Positions 57,968-64,000 of a stretch of 64,000 nt of DNA are shown piece by piece. Source of the DNA: CAIZGX01 sp044349305. GTDB taxonomy: Bacteria; Bacteroidota; Bacteroidia; Flavobacteriales_D; Sanyastnellaceae. The translations under genes and the position numbers were made by a program. The notes under the pieces are model-generated. The model saw nothing but the letters and a program-made list of their open reading frames with translations. It did no database searches and was not told where the DNA came from. The first letter of the stretch is position 1. Each line of letters starts with the position of its first letter. The stretch lies in assembly GCA_044349305.1 (NCBI GenBank), contig JBIKRF010000002.1:17678-81677 (forward strand). The letters are read 5' to 3'.

Positions 57968-57999
57968 TTGCGAATTAGAAAATGCTTCTTTTACATTTG
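57968..57999 (+). promoter_or_regulatory. HU gene promoter
   Basis: TTG (57968-57970) and TACATTTG (57992-57999) are separated by 21 nt. The leader to the ATG at 58036 is about 29 nt. Confidence 0.6.
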
Positions 58000-58035
58000 G
58001 GATAACAAACAAATGTTTAATTAATAAAAAACAAA

Positions 58036-58308
58036 ATGAACAAAGCAGAATTGATCGAAGCTATCGCAGCTTCTTCTAAGCTTACCAAAGCTGATTCGAA
58101 GCGTGCATTAGATGCATTCATCGAAGTAACTACTAAAGCGTTGAAAAAAGACGACCGTGTTGCCCTAGTTGGTTTCGGTTCTTTCTCTACTTCAAAGCGT
58201 GCGGCTCGTAAAGGACGTAACCCACAAACTGGTAAAGAAATCACTATCAAAGCTAAGAAAGTAGTTAAGTTCAAAGCTGGTGCTGAGTTATCTTCTAAAG
58301 TGAAGTAA
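58036..58308 (+). CDS. HU family DNA-binding protein
   Basis: 90 residues, standard HU length. MNKAELIEAIAASSKLTKADSKRALDAFIE (helical dimer part), VALVGFGSFS (beta arm base), and ARKGRNPQTGKEITIKAKKVVKFKAGAEL, with the GRNPQTG loop that intercalates a Pro into DNA. Non-specific architectural binding of the nucleoid. It is strongly promoted and has its own terminator, as expected for an abundant protein. Confidence 0.94.
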   Translation: MNKAELIEAIAASSKLTKADSKRALDAFIEVTTKALKKDDRVALVGFGSFSTSKRAARKGRNPQTGKEITIKAKKVVKFKAGAELSSKVK

Positions 58309-58329
58309 TTTTCAGTTACGAAAAATATG

Positions 58330-58359
58330 AGGGCTGCTTCGGCAGCCCTTTTTATTTTT
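58330..58359 (+). terminator. HU terminator, overlapping the trmH promoter
   Basis: AGGGCTGC pairs with GCAGCCCT around TTCG and is followed by a T-rich tract. The tract contains the trmH -7 element. Confidence 0.9.
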
Positions 58360-58360
58360 G
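58353..58360 (+). promoter_or_regulatory. trmH -7 element inside the terminator T-tract
   Basis: TATTTTTG fits TAnnTTTG and ends 5 nt before the ATG at 58366, so the transcript should be leaderless. Confidence 0.55.
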
Positions 58361-58365
58361 CGACT

Positions 58366-59037
58366 ATGAGTCAGGAATTATACGATCTATTCTGTGAAGC
58401 GCTTACACCCTTCAAACAGCAGCGTTTCGACGAGGTCGTTAATTTGCGTACGCGATACTTAACCGTAGTTCTCGAAGATCTTTATCAATCGCACAACACA
58501 AGCGCTATTCTGCGAAGCATGGAATCGTTCGGTATTCAAGACGGATATTTAATTGAGAATACCAATCCCTTTCAACATCTTCAGCGCATTTCGAAAGGAG
58601 CCGGAAAATGGCTCACCCTTCACAGATACAATTCAACGCGGAGCAATACTGCCGAATGTGTTCGTGATTTAAAAAACAAAGGATACCGTTTAGCGGTAAC
58701 ACATCTGCATGGTAATTCTATTCCTCTTTCTGAATTAGACCTTTCACAAAAAACAGCATTAGTTATGGGCACAGAACTTTCGGGGGCAAGTGACTACATG
58801 GTTGAACAAGCCGATGTGCTCGTACACATTCCCATGCAAGGCTTTACCGAAAGCCTTAACGTCTCTGCCGCTACCAGCATTGCATTGCAGTATTTAACCA
58901 CTAACTTGCGCGGCAGTTCAATTGATTGGCAATTGAGCGACGAAGAAAAATTAGAACTGAAACTTGAATGGGCGCGTCACAGCATTCATTGGTGGAAGCA
59001 CATTGAAGCTGAATGGCACAACAAAAAGCATGTCTGA
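58366..59037 (+). CDS. trmH: TrmH-type tRNA/rRNA 2'-O-methyltransferase
   Basis: 223 residues from ATG 58366. The SPOUT family motifs are present: VVLEDLYQSHNTSAILRSMESFGI near residue 31 (motif 1), ALVMGTELSGASDYMVEQADVLVHIPMQGFTESLNVSAATSIAL near 128-170 (motifs 2 and 3, with the trefoil knot). TrmH methylates G18 of tRNA; this group could include a 23S rRNA enzyme. I chose ATG 58366 because an earlier in-frame ATG (58327) lies inside the HU terminator. It overlaps the MATE gene by 8 nt. Confidence 0.85.
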   Translation: MSQELYDLFCEALTPFKQQRFDEVVNLRTRYLTVVLEDLYQSHNTSAILRSMESFGIQDGYLIENTNPFQHLQRISKGAGKWLTLHRYNSTRSNTAECVRDLKNKGYRLAVTHLHGNSIPLSELDLSQKTALVMGTELSGASDYMVEQADVLVHIPMQGFTESLNVSAATSIALQYLTTNLRGSSIDWQLSDEEKLELKLEWARHSIHWWKHIEAEWHNKKHV

Positions 59038-60397
59038 AAAAATTGCACTAAGCACAAACAACAGAGCCCTTTTACAAATGGCCCTCCCCTTGTGTATGGG
59101 TGCCTTCGTGCAATTTATTGTTGTACTCGTCGATAATTTTTTCGTCGCACAACTCAACGGAAAAGCCATGAGCGCGGTGAGTTTCGTTGGACTCATCTAC
59201 ATTGCGCTTTCCATGCTTTCTGCAGGATTGGCGAACGCTTCACAAATATTAATTGCACGCAAACGCGGCGAAGGAAGAAGCGAAGAAATTCCAACCGTAT
59301 TTGCAAATGCTCTTTTCATTGGCGCATTCATTGTCTTGATTCAATTCATTGTTTTAGCTTTTTTCATCCCAACATTTTTAGACCGAAGTATTGAAGATGA
59401 AGAAACGCGCAACTACATGAAAACATTTGCGGAAACGCGTGCCTACGGATTCATTTTCTTTACTTTCATACAAGTGCTTCAATCTTTTTGGTCTGGAATA
59501 GCGCTGACGCGAAGCATGATCTACTCGACTATTACAGTTGCGATATTCACTATTGTCTTCGACTACCTATTCATTTTTGGAAATCTGAATTTCCCTCGGT
59601 TGGAAGTAAGAGGCGCTGCTATTGCAACTAACATGGGTGAAGGCGCAGCAGCACTTGTTCTTTTCGTTTACACACTCTTTCATGCGAAGTACAAAGAGGT
59701 TCGTTTGTTTCGAAATTTATACCGCGTTCCATTCAATTACACCAAAGAAATTCTTCGATTAGGAATTCCGATTATGCTTCAAATGCTTGTAGCATTAAGC
59801 ATCTGGATCATCTTCTTCGCATTCATTGAAAAGAAAGGCGAAGACTCTTTTCAAAGTGCGTTTATTGTTCGAAACATGTATATGCTTGCTTGGGTTAGCG
59901 TCATGGGATTTTCGAGCACCGCGAAAACCTACGTCTCCGGACTTTTGGCTGAAAAGCGAAGCGGCGAAATTTTCAATGTGATTAAAAGATTGGCGCTCCT
60001 GAACTTCAGTTTTATCTTAATTCTAACGCACGGACTTTGGCTCTATCCGGAAAGCATTGCGCATCTTTTCAATGCCAACGATGAAACCGTTCGATTAACT
60101 GTAAAGAGCATGTACATTGTACTTCCGGCCATTTCTATATTTGCATTTACCAGCATTTTACTTGCCGCCGTGGAAGGAGCTGGCATGACTATTCAAGGTT
60201 TTTTCATAGAGCTTGCAACGACAGTAATTTACCTCGCTTACGCCTACTACATCTCGTTTTATACATACGCCGACGTGGCCATTATTTGGACATCGGATTA
60301 TGTCTATTTCCTTGGTCTTGGACTCTTCTCCATGTTGGTATTTCGAAATTCAAGTTGGTTCAAAAAAAGACGTCGGAAAGATTTCCACAATGTCTAA
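59030..60397 (+). CDS. MATE family efflux transporter
   Basis: 455 residues from ATG 59030, with twelve hydrophobic helices in two similar halves. Clues are ALPLCMGAFVQFIVVLVDNFFVAQLNGKAMSAVSFVGLIYIALSMLSAGLANASQILIARKRGEG (first half) and GIPIMLQMLVALSIWIIFFAFIEKKGEDSFQSAFIVRNMYMLAWVSVMGFSSTAKTYVSGLLAEKR (second half). MATE pumps export cationic drugs or metabolites with Na+ or H+. It overlaps trmH by 8 nt, so the two are translated from one mRNA. Confidence 0.85.
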   Translation: MSEKIALSTNNRALLQMALPLCMGAFVQFIVVLVDNFFVAQLNGKAMSAVSFVGLIYIALSMLSAGLANASQILIARKRGEGRSEEIPTVFANALFIGAFIVLIQFIVLAFFIPTFLDRSIEDEETRNYMKTFAETRAYGFIFFTFIQVLQSFWSGIALTRSMIYSTITVAIFTIVFDYLFIFGNLNFPRLEVRGAAIATNMGEGAAALVLFVYTLFHAKYKEVRLFRNLYRVPFNYTKEILRLGIPIMLQMLVALSIWIIFFAFIEKKGEDSFQSAFIVRNMYMLAWVSVMGFSSTAKTYVSGLLAEKRSGEIFNVIKRLALLNFSFILILTHGLWLYPESIAHLFNANDETVRLTVKSMYIVLPAISIFAFTSILLAAVEGAGMTIQGFFIELATTVIYLAYAYYISFYTYADVAIIWTSDYVYFLGLGLFSMLVFRNSSWFKKRRRKDFHNV

Positions 60398-60446
60398 TTA
60401 TTCGGAAGGGAGGTAGTAATTTTATGCTCCTATCTGAACAACTTCC

Positions 60447-63400
60447 ATGTATTTAATTTTCGACACCGAAACCACAGGCCTTCCTCAAAACTACAATGCG
60501 CCACTGACCGATTTTAACAATTGGCCTAGGCTTGTACAATTGGCGTGGCAGCTGCACGGTGAGCGCGGAAACTTGATTTCGCAAGGAAGCATTATTGTTC
60601 AGCCGAATGGTTTTTCCATTCCGTATTCATCGGAAAAAATTCACGGCATATCCACGGAACGCGCATCGAAAGAAGGTATTCCGCTGAATGAATGTTTAGA
60701 TCAGTTTGAAGCGGCTCTTGCTCAAACGCAATTTGTAGCCGGACATAACATTGAATTCGACATCAACATCGTTGGATGTGAATTTCTGCGTGAAGGAAGA
60801 ACGAACGTGCTTGAGCAAATCTCGAGCATGGATACCAAAGAGTTCGGAACAGACTTCTGCGCAATTCCGGGCGGACGTGGCGGAAAGTTCAAGTGGCCAA
60901 CCTTGACTGAACTTCATGAAAAGTTATTTCATGTAAAATTCGAAGAGGCTCACGACGCGGCGTACGACGTTGCTGCTACCGGAAAATGTTTCTTCGAACT
61001 CATTCGTATCGGTGTTATTCCTGCCTCTGCTGGAATAGCTAAAGACGAAATTGTTTATGAAGCGCCTGTTCTTCAAGACAGCAATTTCAAATCGGAAAAA
61101 TCAAGCGAACTGGTCCCCGAACAAACTTCACAATCTATTGAGGTTGATGAAAATCAAAAGTTTGTTCACCTCCACGTTCACTCGCAATACAGTATTCTTC
61201 AAAGTACAACGACCATTGACGCATTGATTAAAAAATCAATCGCCATGGGTTCACCAGCTGTTGCAGTTACAGACGCTGGCAACATGATGGGCGCATTCCA
61301 CTTTGTGAGTGCTGCGCACAAGAAGGGAATCAAACCCATTGTTGGTGCTGAATTAAACATGTGTCGCAATCACACCGATCGCTCTGCGAAAGACGATGGA
61401 TATCCGGTTGTGTTACTCGCGAAAAACTTCAAAGGCTATCAAAACCTTGCTAAGCTTTCTTCCATTGCTTACACGGAAGGATTTTACTACGTGCCGCGTA
61501 TTAGCCGTGATCTTCTGATTGAATACAAAGAAGGACTTATCCTTTGCACCGGTTCACTTTGGGGTGAAATTCCTTCAACCATTTTGAATATTGGCGAAGA
61601 AAAAGCGGAAGAACTTTTTGTTTTCTGGAAGGAGCAATTTGGTGAAGATTTCTATGCTGAATTGAATAACCACGGATTGGAAGAAGAGCAGGTGGTGGAC
61701 CGAACGCTTGTTCGGTTTTGTGAAAAGCACAACGTTAAATATTTCGCTGCGAACAACACCTTCTACACTGAAAAAAGTGACGCCGAAGCACAAGATGCTT
61801 TGCTTTGCGTGAAGGATGGAGAGAAAGTAAGCACGCCTTCAAAATACATTGGTAAAAAAGGAAGAGAGTTTCGCTTCGGTTTTCCGAACAATGAATTCTA
61901 TTTGAAAGATGTTCAAGAAATGGCTCAAGCATTTTCGGCATATCCAGGAGCGTTGGAAACAACCTTGGAAATTGCAGACAAATGCGACGGGTACAAACTT
62001 GATCGAGAAATTCTTTTACCGAAGTTTGACATTGCCGAATCTTTCATCACGGATTTTCAAACTGAAATTACTGCTTCTCATGATCGTCTGATATCTCAGC
62101 GCATTGAGAAATGGAATGCCGATGGATACGACGAAGAGCGCATTGCGCAAGAAAAAGAAAAGCTCAAGACCATTGCTGAACAATCGGCTTACCTCGAGCA
62201 TCTCACTTTTGAAGGAGCGAAATACCGTTACGGCGATTTCGACGAATCCATTCGTGAGCGCCTTCACTTCGAGCTTTCAGTAATTGAAAAAGCGGGATAC
62301 CCAGGTTACTTGCTTATTGTCGAAGACTTCTGTCGAGAAGCGCGAAGCATGGATGTGTCTGTAGGTCCGGGACGTGGTTCTGCCGCGGGATCTGCGGTGG
62401 CCTATTGCCTTCGAATAACAGATGTAGATCCGATTAAGTACGATCTCCTCTTTGAGCGTTTCTTGAATCCGGACCGTGTATCCATGCCCGATATGGATAT
62501 CGACTTCGAGGACGAAGGACGAGAAAAAGTTATTGAGTACGTTCGAAATAAATACTCGCGCAACGCAGTTGCGCAAATCATTACCTACGGTACCATGGCC
62601 GCCAAGTCGGCCGTGAAAGATGCCGCGCGGGTGTTCGACTTGTCTATTGGCGAGTCGGAACAACTGACGAAGCTTATCCCCGACCGCGCGTCTCTTTCTG
62701 ACATCTTCAACAAAGAGGAGAAACAGTTGAAAGACGATTTCTCGAGTGAAGAATTCGAGCGCATGCAGCGCATGCGAGCCATTGCTGCAAGCACTACTCC
62801 GGAAGGAAAAGTATTGCGAATGGCGAAGATCTTAGAAGGGTCCATTCGCAATACGGGAACTCACGCCTGCGGCGTGATTATTACACCCACCGACATTACG
62901 AATTTCGTACCGGTGTCGACAGTGAAAGACAGCGACATGTGGTGTACGCAATTCGACAACTCCGTCGTAGAAAAAGCAGGTCTGTTGAAAATGGACTTCT
63001 TGGGATTGAAGACCTTGAGCATTATCAAGAACGCCCTGAAGCTCATTAAACTTTCGCACAACATCGACATCGACATTGACAACATTCCCATCGACGATGA
63101 AAAGACCTACGAGCTTTTCCAACGCGGTGAAACAGTTGCCATTTTCCAATATGAAAGTGAAGGTATGCGCAAACACATGCGCGACCTGAAACCTACAGTC
63201 TTTGCCGATTTAATTGCGATGAACGCCTTGTACCGACCAGGTCCTATGGAGTACATTCCGCAGTTCATTCGTCGTAAACACGGACTCGAAAAAATTGAAT
63301 ACGATCTTCCTGAAATGGAAGATAACTTGAAAGAGACCTACGGCATTACCGTATACCAAGAGCAAGTGATGCTGCTGTCTCAGAGACTTGCCAACTTTAC

Positions 63401-64000
63401 CAAAGGTCAGGCCGACGTCTTGCGTAAGGCAATGGGTAAAAAACTCATTGAAGAACTGAACAAGATGAAAAGTTTATTCATGGAAGGCGCCATTGCAAAC
63501 GGACATCCAGCAGATAAACTTGAAAAGATTTGGGCCGACTGGGAGAAATTTGCGAGTTACGCTTTCAACAAATCGCACTCGACTTGTTATGCTTGGATCG
63601 CTTATCAAACGGCGTATTTGAAAGCACATTACCCGGCTGAATTCATGGCTGCTACCTTGAGCAACTCCATGAGCGACATCAAAGGCGTTACCTTCTTCAT
63701 GGAAGAATGCAAGCGCATGCGCATTCCTGTTCTTTCGCCAGATGTGAATGAATCCCTTTCGCTTTTCTCCGTAAATAAAGAAGGTGCTATACGTTTTGGA
63801 TTGGCTGCTGTAAAAGCGGTTGGAGAGAATGCTGTTGAAAGTATGATTCGTGAAAGAGAAACAAAACCGTTCGAAACGGTATTCGATTTCCTTGAGAGGG
63901 TTGATGACAAGGCCACAAACAAACGCGTGCTTGAAAGCTTGGCCATGTGCGGCGCATTTGACCGATTCGGAATTACGCGTTCTGCCTATTTCGGAACAGA
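60447..64000 (+). CDS. dnaE: DNA polymerase III alpha subunit with fused DEDDh exonuclease, 3' end cut
   Basis: At least 1184 codons from ATG 60447, open to the window end. Residues 1-180 are a DEDDh proofreading exonuclease: DTETTGLP (residues 6-13), HNIEFDINIVG near 98 and HDAAYDVAAT near 170. The PHP domain begins near residue 238 (VHLHVHSQYS). The palm carries GPGRGSAAGSAVAYC near 640 and the catalytic MPDMDIDFEDEG near 680; fingers (YQEQVM, RKAMGKK, FNKSHS) follow. Proofreading and synthesis would be in one chain. The gene is preceded by a 49-nt gap after the MATE gene. The C-terminal OB and tau-binding parts are outside the window. Confidence 0.92.
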   Translation, partial: MYLIFDTETTGLPQNYNAPLTDFNNWPRLVQLAWQLHGERGNLISQGSIIVQPNGFSIPYSSEKIHGISTERASKEGIPLNECLDQFEAALAQTQFVAGHNIEFDINIVGCEFLREGRTNVLEQISSMDTKEFGTDFCAIPGGRGGKFKWPTLTELHEKLFHVKFEEAHDAAYDVAATGKCFFELIRIGVIPASAGIAKDEIVYEAPVLQDSNFKSEKSSELVPEQTSQSIEVDENQKFVHLHVHSQYSILQSTTTIDALIKKSIAMGSPAVAVTDAGNMMGAFHFVSAAHKKGIKPIVGAELNMCRNHTDRSAKDDGYPVVLLAKNFKGYQNLAKLSSIAYTEGFYYVPRISRDLLIEYKEGLILCTGSLWGEIPSTILNIGEEKAEELFVFWKEQFGEDFYAELNNHGLEEEQVVDRTLVRFCEKHNVKYFAANNTFYTEKSDAEAQDALLCVKDGEKVSTPSKYIGKKGREFRFGFPNNEFYLKDVQEMAQAFSAYPGALETTLEIADKCDGYKLDREILLPKFDIAESFITDFQTEITASHDRLISQRIEKWNADGYDEERIAQEKEKLKTIAEQSAYLEHLTFEGAKYRYGDFDESIRERLHFELSVIEKAGYPGYLLIVEDFCREARSMDVSVGPGRGSAAGSAVAYCLRITDVDPIKYDLLFERFLNPDRVSMPDMDIDFEDEGREKVIEYVRNKYSRNAVAQIITYGTMAAKSAVKDAARVFDLSIGESEQLTKLIPDRASLSDIFNKEEKQLKDDFSSEEFERMQRMRAIAASTTPEGKVLRMAKILEGSIRNTGTHACGVIITPTDITNFVPVSTVKDSDMWCTQFDNSVVEKAGLLKMDFLGLKTLSIIKNALKLIKLSHNIDIDIDNIPIDDEKTYELFQRGETVAIFQYESEGMRKHMRDLKPTVFADLIAMNALYRPGPMEYIPQFIRRKHGLEKIEYDLPEMEDNLKETYGITVYQEQVMLLSQRLANFTKGQADVLRKAMGKKLIEELNKMKSLFMEGAIANGHPADKLEKIWADWEKFASYAFNKSHSTCYAWIAYQTAYLKAHYPAEFMAATLSNSMSDIKGVTFFMEECKRMRIPVLSPDVNESLSLFSVNKEGAIRFGLAAVKAVGENAVESMIRERETKPFETVFDFLERVDDKATNKRVLESLAMCGAFDRFGITRSAYFGT

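Noticed and set aside
1..64000. tRNA, rRNA, IS elements and integrated phage
   Set aside because: Read through all intergenic gaps (none longer than about 300 nt); no cloverleaf with CCA-type ends, no rRNA segment, no transposase, integrase or phage structural gene was recognised.

Overview
The window is a gene-dense chromosomal segment of a Bacteroidota bacterium, most likely Flavobacteriales (a Crocinitomicaceae/Cryomorphaceae-like lineage is my guess from gene content, not a computed placement). Four secreted proteins carry type IX secretion C-terminal sorting domains (three type A, one type B), and one PorP/SprF-family protein sits beside the type B protein. Promoters match the Bacteroidota -7 element TAnnTTTG. 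The core genes (dnaE with a fused exonuclease, dnaX, recF, rpsP, rimM, smpB, HU) look native. I see no rRNA, tRNA, CRISPR, phage or IS element.

Layout. 1-6.4 kb: tail of a CCG-type Fe-S oxidoreductase, fabG, a VWA-like membrane protein, an orphan solute-binding-fold protein, a YdcF-like protein and a TPR protein. 6.4-9.1 kb: a tight operon comA - rhodanese - dedA - aroE. 9.1-9.8 kb: PIN toxin-antitoxin pair 1. 9.8-15.6 kb: secreted VCBS protein, membrane-anchored protein, FAS1 lipoprotein, pckA, rimM. 15.6-21 kb: HTH-nucleotidyltransferase fusion, pirin, GH13 amylase lipoprotein, CtlX-like hydrolase with TauE exporter, rpsP. 21-26.6 kb: CotH protein, CE15-like esterase, small membrane protein, ion channel, PIN toxin-antitoxin pair 2. 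26.7-31.4 kb: ftcD, DUF4197, selO-oxyR. 31.5-40 kb: PorP/SprF, type B sorted protein, TonB receptor, ribH, TPR membrane protein. 40-48 kb: recF, DUF721, five-heme cytochrome with sorting domain, acetyltransferases, DUF2079, S4 protein and dnaX, which is split by a -1 frameshift on an A10 run. 48-60 kb: AGCS symporter, smpB, cutC, patatin, DUF4153, four-helix-bundle protein, dapA, DUF6913, APC permease, HU, trmH, MATE. 60.4-64 kb: exonuclease-fused dnaE, running off the window.

The most unusual feature is a set of seven arrays of tandem miniature hairpins (A1 8261-8416, A2 12635-12777, A3 16222-16317, A4 49930-50018, A5 52316-52453, A6 54205-54340, A7 54857-54976). Each array is a string of 3-6 bp stems with about 3-nt loops joined by a short constant linker: GAAT in A4-A7, AGA in A1 and A3, CA and then GGAAT in A2. 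Stem sequences change from unit to unit while the two arms stay complementary. Six arrays start at or over the stop codon of the upstream gene and read in its sense direction, at gene ends with no canonical intrinsic terminator. The seventh (A1) sits in frame inside aroE and adds a 13 x 4-residue repeat to shikimate dehydrogenase. Arrays A6 and A7 face each other around a TIGR02436-type four-helix-bundle gene. I know of no named repeat class with this structure, but I could not search.

Regulatory signals visible by eye include eight TAnnTTTG-like elements that end only 4-5 nt before a start codon (probable leaderless mRNAs), a shared TACGTA-type operator at both PIN toxin-antitoxin operons, an ATAG-N7-CTAT OxyR-like box at oxyR, a TTGAC-N7-GTCAA palindrome at the HTH-nucleotidyltransferase gene, and an HU terminator whose T-tract doubles as the trmH -7 element.
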